From Odobenus rosmarus divergens (lineage: Eukaryota > Chordata > Mammalia > Carnivora > Odobenidae), in NCBI RefSeq assembly GCF_000321225.1, contig NW_004451850.1, positions 1-64,000 on the forward strand: 64,000 nt of DNA, in the 5' to 3' direction. This document shows, one piece after another, positions 12,863 to 24,115 of this stretch; within the stretch, counting starts at the first letter, position 1; each line of letters starts with the position of its first letter. Below the pieces are notes generated by a model that was not told the origin of the DNA, ran no database searches, and saw only the letters and a list, made by a program, of their open reading frames with translations. Position numbers and translations under genes: made by a program.

Positions 12863-13789
12863 TGCCAAATACTTAAGATAATAATAATAATAAAGTCTTC
12901 AAAAACTTTGTGTGATTTATCTCCTAAAAGTGACTTCACGGGTGAAAATTCTCTCATTTTTCCCTTTCCTCCCTTTCTCTGCCCCACCCTCCCTCCCTAT
13001 CTGCCTTCCTTCCCTCAATTCTTCCTTCCCTTCAGTAGTTTTGATGGCAAATACACCAATGATGGATCTAATTTTGGAAAGAAGCAAATCTTATTTGGAA
13101 ACACTGGCTTCCATCCTTGCAGGTATTTGTTTAAAGCTCATCCTGAATTTCTGTTAGAAAAACACTCTTAATGTATATTTTTAAATATAAGGGTCCTATT
13201 AATCCTTCAAATGTAGTGATTACCACTGTTTTTGCAAAAGCAAGTGATAGGAAGGTACAGAATTTCTCTCTAGGGTATAGTGTGATACTGTATCCTTGTT
13301 CACAGAGAGTGTACTGTTGCCATCTATTTTCCTATCTACAAATATTTTCTCACTCGTGTTCCAAATTAGAAAATTCCAACCGTTAAATATTTAATGACTT
13401 ATATTCTATATATCATCTTTTCTCAAAAAATAATTTGAGTTGACTACTGTTCCTTCAACCATTTGGATTGTCCAGTCACCCATGAGTGAGATCAAAGGCA
13501 TATTTCAAAAGGCTCTGTTAATCTGCTTACCTGAGCTTGTAGGAATCTCCTGTTTTCCTTTCAAATTACCTTTCCTTGAATTCCAAAGCCACTTAAAGAA
13601 TCCTCTGATTTGGAATTACTTTTCACCAGGTTGCCTGGGCACTGTTTCGGATTTGTCTCTTCACACTACTCCCTGCTTTTTCTGAGTTTATCCTCATCTG
13701 GGAATCATCCTTAAGTTACCCCCCATGTGCCCCCATGCCCTAAAATCATGAGCCATCTCTCTATGTTCTTGAATTTCTTGAGTTTAGTT
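12863..13789. other. Intergenic, no gene recognised
   Basis: A short (AAT)n stretch at about 12880-12892, then pyrimidine-rich unique sequence. Overlapping short ORFs at 12908-13171 are in two frames and look like chance. Confidence 0.45.
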
Positions 13790-14215
13790 AGTATTAATGT
13801 GAACTAGATTATCATAAATTAAGATGTTCATTGTAATCCCCAAGGTAATCGTGGAGAAAATAACTTAACAATAAATTGTAAAGGAAATAAGACGGGAACA
13901 AAAAGAATACAAGAAAAATCCTATTAAACACAGGAGAAGTCAGTAATGGATGAACTGAGGAACAAAAATGTATGAATACAGAAAAAGAAGCAGAATGGTT
14001 GAGGTAAGTCCTTCGTGGTCAGTAATTACATTAAATGTAACTGGATTATTCTATTAGGATTAGTGGGTCAATCCATCAAGAAAATACGGCAATTATAAAC
14101 ATAGATACATTCAACAACAGAGCTCCAATATATATATGAGACAAAAACTGACAGAACTGAAGGGAGAAAGAGTTCAACAATAATAGCTGGAGACTTCAAT
14201 ACTCCCCCTTTTTTT
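13790..14215 (+). mobile_element. Old L1 ORF2 endonuclease-region fragment
   Basis: Text such as AATTACATTAAATGTAACTGG, ACAAAAACTGACAGAACTGA and AATAGCTGGAGACTTCAATA is L1 ORF2 endonuclease-region sequence of an older subfamily, on the + strand and full of stops. Confidence 0.65.
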
Positions 14216-14224
14216 TTCCTTGCA

Positions 14225-14455
14225 CTCTTGTAGGACTTTTAATTTATTTTTTAATTTAAATTCAATTAATTAACATAGAGTGTATTATTAGTTTCAGAGG
14301 TAGAGTTTACTGATTGATCAGTTGCATTTAACATCCAGTACTCATTCCATCAAGTGCCCTCCTAATGCCCATCACCCAGTCACCCCGCCCCCCACCCACC
14401 TCCCCTCCAGCAACCCTCAGTTTGTTTCTTAGAGTTAAGAGTCTCTTACTCCATT
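14225..14455 (-). mobile_element. L1 3' end, minus strand
   Basis: The reverse complement is the carnivore L1 3' end. The + strand shows ATTCAATTAATTAACATAGAG, CAGTTGCATTTAACATCC and AACCCTCAGTTTGTTTCTTAG. It stops immediately before the ERV LTR that starts at 14461. Confidence 0.85.
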
Positions 14456-14460
14456 TTTTT

Positions 14461-14951
14461 TGTTAAAGTAAAGAACAGAACAGCTAGACATACTGAAGCT
14501 GCCTGGGCCCCTCTGGCCAACCAAGGAGTCTTCAAGCTTTAGCCAGCACCCTTAGCCCGAGTGATTAAGTAACCTTTCTTTGTATATCTATAGATCCTGC
14601 ATTCTTTCCTAGAAAAAACAGAGTACTCTTGCACAACCCCCAGGCACTAAGGAACCAGACCCCCTTGCACAACCTCTGAGCACTGAGATAACATCTGTAG
14701 CGGGCACCACTGAGTCTGCACATAATCAAGAAATGATAGAGCCCACTATACTTCCTTTATTGATTACCCTCAACTCTTTAAAAAACCACTGGGCCAGGCA
14801 GAAACCTTGGAGTTGGCTTTGGGACAAGAGTTCACCTTCTCTCCAGGTGGCTGGCCTCCTGAATAAAACTCATATTCTTTCCCAATCAAAACTCGGCTCT
14901 TGAGTATTGGCCTTTGGAGCAAAGGGCAGCCGAACTGGGGTTTTGGTAACA
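14461..14951 (+). repeat. 5' LTR of the endogenous retrovirus
   Basis: Starts TGTTAAAGTAAAG and ends GGTAACA, with the standard TG...CA termini. A TTTAAAAAA TATA-like element lies near 14777, and AATAAA is at 14862-14867 about 90 bp before the end. The sequence right after it, TATTCGGCAAGCCAGCC, is where a primer binding site would be; I cannot match it to a particular tRNA. Confidence 0.75.
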
Positions 14952-15892
14952 TATTCGGCAAGCCAGCCAGGAGCCAAGGCCCCTGTGGCATCCAGTTCCC
15001 CTGGGAATCCCAGGGCACAGCCATGGCAGTGCACCAGGGTTTCCTGGTTCATTTCCCGGGCTAGGAAATCCCCTGGCTGGGGGAGGTTAGCTGCTGGGGG
15101 CCAGGTGGTCTGGGGGAGGGAATCCACGGATCTGTCCCTGCAGCTGCCCAGACTATTTTTGTCTTGGGGAAACTCTCTGCTGATTCCCCACCTACATTAG
15201 TTGCTAATAGAGCATTTTGGCTGGAGTGGAAAGAAAAGGAGCATTTGGGGAAGCTGACAAGCTTCGGGACCGGGTGAGTCGGTGGGAGTGCGCGCGGAGG
15301 CAAGTTTCTCATTTGTGGTTTCTGTTCTGTTGATTATGCTTTCCCTGTTAGAAAGGCGTGGCTTTGGGAGAAACTAAAAGGGACTTAAATAAATGGCCAA
15401 TTTATTTGGAATTTGGAATTTGGAACAGAATTGTTTTGGTGTGTAGAGGGGGGTTATGCTGTGTTATGTTAAATTTGTGTATAATGTGAAGTTCCATCTC
15501 TATCCCACCAAATAGCCCCCTAGACCGAATTTTGAGTAAACTGAAGGCGTGTCACCAGGGACCTATGACCAACAAAAAGATGATTTTTATTGTAACACCG
15601 CCTTGTCATACATGTTAAGCTCAGAGGAAAGATGGCTTTCTTGGATTCCTTCCTCCCATGTGGCTGCCTCCAAATAAGGAGTTTTGGTTTGGCTCTCTCA
15701 GCTTGTCTAAGAAGCTGTTCGACTCAGTCAGTGAAGGGGAGGAAGCAGAAACTGAGAAGCTATTTGGTTCAGTTGGTGAAGTCCCCCCCCCCCCAATTTG
15801 GGGGAAGAACGAATGCTAACAGAGGTCCTCTTGGCTCCGTTCAGTCATGGTTTTGTTTCTTCTGTGTTCTTTCTGAACTTTTGCCCAGGAAG

Positions 15893-16070
15893 ATGGGGAA
15901 TACTCACTCCTGTTCCCAAAGAAAGTCCATTAGGACATATCTTAAACAAATGGTGCAGAAGACGGAAAAACAATCAGAAAAACAAAAAAACAAAAACCAC
16001 CTGTTTGGCAGGAGGAAGAGACGGGAGAAAAAAGAAAGGAACTGGAGTCTAATCTGCTTCCGGCCCTTCT
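15893..16070 (+). pseudogene. Broken retroviral gag (matrix) start
   Basis: A Met-Gly start, as expected for a myristoylated gammaretrovirus-like matrix protein, lies at 15893. The matrix-like residues that should follow (ESPLGHILNKW, about 15918-15950) are in the other frame (+1 relative to the start), so the gene is frameshifted almost at once. Downstream text in both frames is lysine- and glutamine-rich and soon ends in stops. The ORFs crossing it in two frames are the two halves of this damage. Expected role: Gag structural polyprotein; here non-functional. Confidence 0.55.
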
Positions 16071-16328
16071 GATGGCATCCTTGAGCCTCTGCCTCTGCCT
16101 CTACCCCCACGGGCACAGCTTGCCTAACTGGTTCTTATACCATCCCCAGTGCCTCCAAAGTCACTGGCTCCCCTCCTCCTACCCTCACTGTCAAGGAGCA
16201 AAGGGCACCCCAAGCTGTTGGGCCACTTCTTTATGAAGTTCAAGCTGGAACACCTTCAAAATCAACACGAAAGGGACCAGGGACCCCCCCCCCCGGACTT
16301 AAACGACCCACTTCAGATTTCCCTACAG

Positions 16329-16406
16329 GTACCCCAGGTAAAAACTGACAGTGGGGAACAAATTGATTGTTAGTTAGTGGACACAGGTGCAGCATATTCT
16401 GTATTA
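16329..16406 (+). pseudogene. Retroviral aspartic protease remnant
   Basis: The motif LVDTGAAYSVL is encoded at 16374-16406. It matches the retroviral protease active site, with Asp-Thr-Gly as catalytic triad. The codon directly before it is TAG, and the frame upstream reads through typical pre-active-site residues (KTDSGEQIDC). Only about 60 nt of proline-rich text separates it from gag-like sequence, so most of gag is deleted. The function is lost. Confidence 0.7.
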
Positions 16407-17037
16407 AAGCTAATATAAGTTTGTTAGCTTAATTAAGATAGACATGTCGTTAGGGTTATCAGCATTAAATATAATACTTTTATTCCACCAAGGTTTACTA
16501 AAGGTCAAAGAAGTTCATGTTATTTCTTCTGCAGTTTGTTAGCAAAAGGATGACATGAAATGATGGTGAATTTTGTCTGTCTCATAAAGTTTTCATGGGT
16601 AATTGTGAAGAACAAGTAGGTTGAATAAATAAAAAAGTTTATAGGTAAAACTTTTAAATAGCTTTCAAAATCTTTGGGAACCTGAAACTTTGAAGTGTTG
16701 CTAAGTTAAATGATAAATTGGATTGAATTCATTGGGTATCTAAGTTTTTTCCAAATAAGATAAAATACTAAAATGTTGATTACCGAACACAGGTTTGTGC
16801 TTTTGGCTTCTTACTACAGAGAAATTGAAGTTTTTTCTTACTTGGGTCTGTTGGTAAATGCTTTATGTTTTATTAAAAGACTACACTATGGAAAAGCATA
16901 TGTTTCCAGAAATTATGAAATGTATTCATAAATTTGCCAATCCAAAGAATTCTGGTGTAACATACAGTTCACAATTTGTTACTACTTAATTTTCACTGGA
17001 GACTAAGGCTTCTAAGAGTTAAATAAAATTTGGCTAG

Positions 17038-17229
17038 GACGCCTGGGTGGCTCAGTTGGTTGAGCGACTGCCTTCGGCTCAGGTCGTGATCCTGGAGTCC
17101 TGGGATCGAGTCCCGCATCGGGTTCCCCGCTCGGCGGGGAGTCTGCTTCTCCCTCTGACCCTCTTTCCTCTCGTGTTCTCTCTCTCTCATTCTTTCTCTC
17201 TCAAATAAATAAAGTCTTTAAAAAAAAAA
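17038..17229 (+). mobile_element. Can-SINE in ERV interior
   Basis: Head GACGCCTGGGTGGCTCAG, B box GGGATCGAGTCCCGC, CT-rich run, AAATAAATAAAG, A tail. Short target duplication TTGGCTA at 17030-17036 and 17230-17236. Confidence 0.93.
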
Positions 17230-17490
17230 TTGGCTAAATGTAATTAAGACTGATGGAAATAAAGAAAGCAACTCTGTATGTAGGAAAGTAGTAGATATAT
17301 GAGAAAGGTATACAAAATGGGAATACATTTTGTTGAGGGGAAAAAAATAATTTTGTCCTAAAAAGAGACTGGTTAGAGAGAGAAGGCTTAAGACAAAATC
17401 TGAATGAAAAAGAAAGTTGTAGGTTTAATGAAGGCGAATCTTTGGAAAAGAATCTTATGTGTGGTCAGGACTAAGGTTGAAATGAATGGA

Positions 17491-17818
17491 TTTTTTTTAA
17501 GAGTTTATTTTTGAGTAATCTCTACGTCCAGCATGGGGCTCGAACTCACAACTCTGAGATCAAGGGTCACAAGCAGCAGCGCCTGGGTGGCTCAGTCGGT
17601 TAAGCATCTGCCTTTGGCTCAGGTAGTGATCCCAGGGTCCTGGGGTGGAGCCCCACGTCTGTCTAGCTCCCTGCTCAGTGAGGAGCCTGCTTCTCCCTCT
17701 CCCTTTGCCCAGCCCCCCTCCCCCATGCTCTCGCTCTCTCTCGCTCTCTCTCTCAAATAAATAAATAAATCTTTAAAAAAGAGTCACAAGCTCCACCAAC
17801 CAAGCCAGGCAGGCACCC
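17491..17818 (-). mobile_element. Older tRNA-derived SINE, minus strand, split by a younger SINE
   Basis: The minus-strand SINE shows a short tail, ATGGGGCTCGAACTCACAAC (B-box complement) and a head complement at 17781-17818. Target duplication TGAAATGAATGGA at 17478-17490 and 17819-17831 is perfect. It lacks the long TC-rich region, which suggests an older subtype. Confidence 0.85.
17575..17780 (+). mobile_element. Can-SINE nested in SINE
   Basis: + strand SINE (GCCTGGGTGGCTCAGTCGG head, CTCTC run, AAATAAATAAATAAATC tail). Target duplication GGGTCACAAGC (17564-17574) and GAGTCACAAGC (17781-17791), one mismatch. Confidence 0.93.
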
Positions 17819-18139
17819 TGAAATGAATGGATTTTATTTTTTCTCTGTTAAAAAGATAAAGTTTTCTTGGATTGTTGGTCTGCTGTTGATAAGAAAAGTG
17901 TAAACGAAGTTTTTCTTTTCCCTTTTCTTTATCCACCCAGAAAACCAAGGCTTCTGTGTTTTGTCTTTTTCTTGATTAGTTGAAGTTAAAACTTCTCAAT
18001 ATTAACGGAGCTAAATTTTGCTAAAAACTATGTAACTTCCTGTAGAATCCCTTATTGCCACCTCGGTTATTTATAAATATTGAGTTGTGTAGTGTTCTGT
18101 AATCCCAGTTAGGCATGTGCTTTAAAACCTTCCGAGATA

Positions 18140-18353
18140 TTTTTTTAAAGATTTATTTATTTGAGAGAGAGAGGAAGAGAGAGCTTGCACGCTAGTGGGG
18201 GAGGGGCTGAGGCAGGAGAGAGAATCTCCAGCAGACTCCCCACTCCACTGAGCACGGAGCCCAACTTGGGGACTGACCCCACGACCCTGAGATCACGACC
18301 TGAGCTGAAATCAAGAGTCAGATGCTCAGCTAACTGAGCCACCCAGGTGCCCC
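18140..18353 (-). mobile_element. Can-SINE, minus strand
   Basis: TTTATTTATTTGAGAGAGAG tail complement, ACTGAGCCACCCAGGTGCCC head complement. Flanking TTCCGAGAT / TTCTGAGAT looks like a decayed target duplication. The middle (GAGGGGCTGAGGCAGGAGAG) differs from the other copies, suggesting an older subfamily. Confidence 0.9.
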
Positions 18354-19990
18354 AAAATCTTCTGAGATTTTTTAACAAAGTTCCCAAGATTCAAATTCTG
18401 AATGAATGTCTTTTGACTAATTAGGCTTGTTTATTTGGTAAGTTACATGGGAAGCATTGTCAAACAAATGATAATAAGCCTTAGGTTGTGTAATATAGGA
18501 AAATGCTATAGCCGTTCTAGAAAATACATAAAATTCCTGAAGATTTAATATGTCTTGGTGTAAGGTCATCACTTGATATTCTGATTACTGAAATGGCATG
18601 TGTTACAAAAATAACTGGATTTCCTTGTCAACAGCATTATAATGAACTCTCATCAGATCTTCAACCATATCTATTTTTGAGTCTTTTGTCATCTATAGTT
18701 ATTGTTCTTATCCTCTTGGAAAATGCATTTCATCTTCAAGGAGATTCCTAAGAAGGACTTTTGACAAACACAGGTTTCTGTTATCTTTAAGATAATGAAA
18801 CCAAGCTGAGTAGCAATTTGCAGAACTAATGGGAAAGCTGCATTCGAACAGAATCAGAATGACGTGGGACTAAATGAATTGAGAAAGAGGATTATAGTTT
18901 TTATGACTCTTTTTTTTGAAACATTACTGGTTCTCTAATGTGTGCTCTTCCAGATTAAGTAAGTTTTCTCTTAAGATATCTATGACTTACAGAAATATGA
19001 TAAAATACTCCTCTGGGAACAAACTGAAACGTTTAACTTTTCTATCTGAACCCTCCAGAGTTCAGAACCACTCAAGTGGGCATTCTTTCTTTCTTGGTAA
19101 TTACAGTTGTTTACATAAGTTCAATAAGGATCTATTCTCCTTGTAATAGGACATCATTGGAAACATTGGTTATATTACTCAGGCTTTGACTGGAATGTCA
19201 TATTTGAGAGAGACATGCATAGACTCAGGTATGACCACATAGCTTAAAGGAACTAAGGTTGACTTTAGGAAGCTAATACAGCCCCTTGGAAATGCTGGCC
19301 TGTTACCTCACAGAGTTCCCAGCAGCCTTACCAGGTGAGTGAAGAATGTCACTTCCTAGCAGGTGCAGGAAACCACAAGATATTTTGGGGACCTCAAAAA
19401 GAGGAACTCACTCAAATCTACAGGTATTGCAGGAAAGTCTGGTGGCAAGTATTTGGCTTGTCTTCTGGCCCCGAGAGGCTATTAAAGGTTCAATCTAGAG
19501 ATTCCTTATGAAAAGTTCCAGCAGAGCATGTTTCAAAGACTCTGTATGCTCAATCACTGTTCTTGCTGAGCTTATGTAAATAATAAGGCCAAATTTGTTA
19601 CAGTTGGATTTGTTTTTCAACTGAATTAGTCTTGATTTGGCTATCTTTGAAAATGAGGGTGAAAAACTATGTTTCAATAACACACCTTTGTGGATATTAA
19701 ATTCTAGTTCTGATTAATTATTGAATGTTTGTTGTTTGCTGAAGCTAGACACCTTGAAGAAAACTTCAGAGAAATTGCCACAATACTTCATGTATGGACG
19801 TTCTGCATGCTTGTCTTCATTACTCTGTGGGGGTAATAATATGACCCCATGCGCATGTGATTATTTGAACAGCTGAACAATAGGACAGACTCCATGACAA
19901 CTGTGTAACTCAGCTATCACCTTGACCAACTGTGTGTGGCTGGGATGACAAAATCATTCCTTAAAAGCCAGAACATACCCCACTCCATGG

Positions 19991-20411
19991 GATTAGCTAT
20001 AGACATGTGGAAATAGTAGATGGTCCCACTTTACTGAATGAATATGGAATTACAAGAAACCACAAACAGCCAAAACAATCTGCAGATACAGGCTTCCAGT
20101 CATGGAATAAATAAATCACAGGAATAAAAGGTACAGCATAAGGAATATAGCCAATGATATTGCAATAGCAATGTATCAGGACATGTTGGATTAAATGACT
20201 GCCGCAAACAGACAAACCTAACCTTATCCAACTAGGGCTGTAATAAGGGACATAGTAAAGACACTGAAATGACTTGAACATTCCAAAAGTTTTCAATAAA
20301 AGTATGAAAGTGGAAGAAAATTCATTTTTCAGAGAAGATATACCCAAGGAAGTAACATGAGGCAAGATCCTGTTATTCAGTAATTACCAAGAGAAGCAGC
20401 AAAAAATATCA
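19991..20411. mobile_element. Probable old L1 3' fragment
   Basis: Text around 20095-20175 (CATGGAATAAATAAATCAC, GCATAAGGAATATAGCCAAT) matches the 3' UTR of older L1MA/B-type elements. The rest of the interval is not assigned. Confidence 0.45.
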
Positions 20412-21714
20412 AATGCCGTACTTATTTGTAAGTTCTAGTTAATTAACATACAGTGTAATATTAGTTTCAGGTGTACAATATAGTGATTCAGCACTTGCCT
20501 ACAACACCCAGTGCTCATCACAAGTGCCCTCCTCAATCCCCATCACCTGTTTCCCCCATCCCCCCCACCCACCTCCCCTCGGGCAACCCTCAGTTTGTTC
20601 TCTATAGTCAAGAGTCTATTTCTCGGTTTGCTGCTCTTTCTTTTTTCCCTCTTTGCTCATTTGTTTTGTTTCTTAAATTTTACATATGAGTGCCATCATG
20701 AGTGAAATAGACACATAGGTTGCTTCCACATCTTGGCTATTGGACCTAATAATGCAGTAAACATAGGGGCACACAGATCTTTTCATATTAGTGTTTTCGT
20801 TTTCATTGAGTAAATACCCTGTGGTGGAATTACGGGATCATATGGCATTTCTAGTTTAATTTTTTGAGGAACCTCCATACTGTTTTCCTTAGTGCCTGTA
20901 CCAATGTACATTCTCACCATCAGTGGAGAGGGTTACTTTCTTTCCACACCCTTGCCAACACTTGGTATTTTTTGACTTTTTGATACTAGCCATTCTGACA
21001 GGTGTGAGGTGATCTCTCATTGTGGTTTGGATTTGCATTTCCCTGATGATGAGTGATGTTGAGCATCTTTTCAAGTGTCTGTTGACCATCTGTACACTAC
21101 AAAGCTATAGTCATCAAAACAGTACAGCACTGGCACAAAAAAGACCTACAGATCAATGGGACAGGATAGAAAGCCCAGAAATAAACCCATGCTTATGTGG
21201 TTTAATAATCTACAACAGAGGAGGCAAGAATAGACAATGGGTAAAAGACAGTCTCTTCAAAAAACGGTGTTGGGAAAATTGGACAGCTCCATGAAAAAGA
21301 ATGAAACTGGACCACTTTCTTACATCATTTACAAATGTACGTGTACATGTGAGAATTGAAGCCATAAAACTCCTAAAAGAAAACACAAGCAGTAATCTCC
21401 TGGACATGAGACTTAGCAATGTATTTATGGATATGTCTCCTGAGGCAAGGGAAACAAAAACAAAAATTGACACTATTGAGACTACACCAAAATAAAAAGT
21501 TTTTGCACAGCAAAGTCTTTCAACAAAACAACAATCTAACATCAACAAAACAAAAAGGCAACCTACTGAATAGGAGAGAATATTTGCAAATGATATATCT
21601 GATAAGGGGTTAATATCCAAGACATATTATACAATTCAACACCAAAGAAATAAATAATTCAAGTGAAAAATGGGCATAGGACCTGAATAGATGCATTTCC
21701 AAAGAGAATATTTT
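20412..21714 (-). mobile_element. L1 with 5' inversion (twin-primed), minus strand
   Basis: 20412 to about 21093 is a minus-strand L1 3' region. At about 21094 the orientation flips: 21094-21714 is + strand L1 (ORF2 C-terminal part, then 3' text ending TTTCCAAAGAGAATATT). In an uninverted L1 that ending lies immediately upstream of ACAGATGG(T/C)CAACAGACAC, which is where the minus arm begins. So the two arms abut in L1 coordinates and one is inverted. Inactive. Confidence 0.85.
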
Positions 21715-21955
21715 CTTTTGAAAGTGGTATTTAAGTCAAGCCCTGAAGGATGCATGGGATTTACCAGGGGAAGGAAGAGCCTTTCAAGTGGAAAGAACAG
21801 GTGGACCAAAGCTCTTAGGTGGGGAATATCTTGGCATGGTCAAGGAACTGAAAAGAAACAAATGTGGCTGAACAGAGGAGGAAAGACAACAAGCAGACAA
21901 CGAGTTGATAATACCATCACCATTTATGGAGGTGTTGAGTTAATGCACATATTTT

Positions 21956-22357
21956 TTTTGAGAGAGAGTACAAGTGTGGGGGGATGCAGAGGGAGAGAGA
22001 GGCAATCTTTTTTTTTTTAATTTTATTTTACTATGTTATGTTAGTTACCATACATTACATCATTAGTTTTTGATGTAGTGTTCCATGATTCATTGTTTGC
22101 GTGTAACACCCAGTGCTCCATGCAATACGTGCCCTCCTTAATACCCATCACCAGGCTAACCCATCCCCCCACCCCCCCTCTCTTCTAAAACCCTCAGTTT
22201 GTTTCTCAGAGTGCATAGTCAGAAAGAGACAATCTTAAGCAGGCTCCACGCTCAGTGTGGAACCTGACTCAGGGCATGATATAATGACCCTGAGGTCATG
22301 ACCTGAAGCCGACATCAAGAGTCGGACACTTAACTGACTGAGCCACCCAGGTGCCCA
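21956..22357 (-). mobile_element. Can-SINE, minus strand, split by an L1 insertion
   Basis: SINE pieces 21956-22009 and 22223-22357 belong together: tail and purine-rich part on the left, B-box complement and head complement (GAGCCACCCAGGTGCCC) on the right. Outer target duplication approximates TAATGCACATATTTT (21941) and TAATGTATATTTT (22358). Confidence 0.88.
22010..22222 (-). mobile_element. Truncated L1 nested in SINE
   Basis: Poly-T then ATTTTATTTTACTATG...TTAGTTACCATACA (complement of the L1 tail) through AACCCTCAGTTTGTTTCTCAG. Target duplication AGAGAGGCAATCTT (21996-22009) and AAAGAGACAATCTT (22223-22236), 12 of 14 matching. Confidence 0.9.
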
Positions 22358-22758
22358 TAATGTATATTTTCTGTATCTAATTTGTAAGTGTCAATGTTTG
22401 TATTTATTTAAAAAGAACCCTCATTCCCTCTTTTCCTACTTTTGCAGACAATGAAAGAAAAGTTTATAGTGAATATCCTGGAACAATCTGGTAGAACAGA
22501 ATTATAGAATGGGCCATGTTTTCCACATTTTTATCAATCAGACTGAGGAACATATTCTGTAGGCATGTGATTTGGGGGTGTGTGATTCTTTCTGTGCTTT
22601 ATCTTGATGACAATATCATGATACTTAAGGGTTTCCATTTGTTGGCAGTAGTCCCACACACATTTTGAAAGGCAATAAATCCAATCTGTGTAAAGTGGAT
22701 TTCTGTCTATTGGAGTACTGTACTATCACAGTATTGTTCGTTACAATTTAAAATTCTC

Positions 22759-22962
22759 TTGGGGTGCCTGGGTGGCTTAGTGATTAAGTGTCTGCCTTCA
22801 GCTCAGGTCATGATCCCAGGGTCCTGGGATCAAGCCCCGCATCAGGCTCCCTGCTCCATGGGAAGCCTGCTTCTCCCTCTCCTACTCCCCCTGCTTGGGT
22901 TCCCTCTCTTACTGTGTCTGTCTCTGTCAAATAAATAAATAAAATCTTAAAAAAAATAAAAT
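22759..22962 (+). mobile_element. Can-SINE
   Basis: Head GGGGTGCCTGGGTGGCTTAG, B box GGGATCAAGCCCCGC, AAATAAATAAATAAAATC tail. Target duplication AAAATTCTC at 22750-22758 and 22963-22971. Confidence 0.95.
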
Positions 22963-23029
22963 AAAATTCTCATTAACTTCAGTGAGACTGTATACTTAAG
23001 AAAGCAGCCAAATAGTGTCTTATGTTTAA

Positions 23030-24115
23030 ATATAGCATTTGAATAATCAACAAAACTAAAAGGTGACCTATGGAATGGGAGAAGATATTTGCAAATGACA
23101 TATCTGATAAAGGGCTAGTATCCAAAATCTATAAAGAACTTATCAAACTCAATACCCAAAAACCCAATCATCCAATTAAAAAATGGGAAGACATGAGTAG
23201 ACATCTTTCCAAGACATACAGATGGCCAACAGACACATGAAAAGATGCTCAACATCACTCATCATCAGGGAAATACAAATCAAAACTACAGTAAGACATC
23301 ACTTACACCTGTCAGAATGGCTAAAATCAACAACACAAGAAACAACAGGTGTTGGTGAGGATGTGGAGAAAGCGGAACACTCTTGCACTGTTGGTGGGAA
23401 TTCAAACTGATGCAGCCACTGTGGAGAACAATTTGGAGGCTCCTCAAAAGGTTAAAAATAGAACTACCCTATGATCCAGCAATTGCACTACTAAATATTT
23501 ACCCAAAGAACACAAAAATACTAATTCAGAGGGATACATGCACCCTGATGTTTATAGTAGCATTATCTACAATAGCCAAATTATAGAAATGGCCCAAGTG
23601 TCTACTGTCTGATGAATGGATAGAGAAGATGTGGTACATATATACAATGGAATATTACTCAGGCATCAGAAAGAATGATTTTGTCATTTGAGACAACATA
23701 GATGAACCTAGAGGGTATTACCCTAAGTGAAGTAAGTCAGACTGAGAAAGACAAATACCATATGATTTCACTTATATATGGAATCTAAAATACAAAACAA
23801 ATGAACAAAGAGAAACAGACTGATAAATACAGAGAACAAACTGGTGGTTGCCAAGGGGGAGGGGAGATAGGTGAGAGAGGTGAAGGATTAAGAAGTACAC
23901 ACTTCTAGTTATAGAATAAATCAATCCCGAAGATGCATAGGGAATACAGTCAATGATAATGTAATAACACTGTATGGTAACACGATGACCACACTTAGTG
24001 CAAGGAGCGCTGCGTAATGTACAGAACTGGAGAATCACTGTGTCTATGCCTGAAACTAATGCAACAGTGTATGTCAACTATATTTCCGTAAGAAAACATT
24101 TTTAAAAGAATTTCC
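23030..24115 (+). mobile_element. L1MA-like 3' end
   Basis: About 1.1 kb of L1: end of ORF2 (CAGATGGCCAACAGACACATG, CAGCAATTGCACTAC) and an older-style 3' UTR (GGTGGTTGCCAAGGGGGAGG, ATAGGGAATACAGTCAATG). Short ORFs at 23222-23586 are broken ORF2 pieces. Confidence 0.85.

Larger units (their letters stand above)
14461..19990 (+). mobile_element. Decayed class I endogenous retrovirus, 5' LTR plus interior
   Basis: A 491-bp LTR is followed by a leader of about 940 bp, a frameshifted gag start, a protease remnant and then about 3.5 kb of AT-rich, stop-laden sequence. The later part (16420-19990) resembles the non-coding interiors of MER-type ERV1 elements as I remember them, but that is much less certain than the first 2 kb. 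I cannot find a matching 3' LTR. Four SINE insertions lie inside (17038, 17491 with a nested one at 17575, and 18140). No intact pol or env. The element is an inactive fossil. Confidence 0.6.

Noticed and set aside
17038..17229. tRNA-like A/B-box sequences in SINE heads (this and about 15 other places)
   Set aside because: They are SINE heads with tails and target duplications; no copy folds into an intact tRNA gene that I can see.
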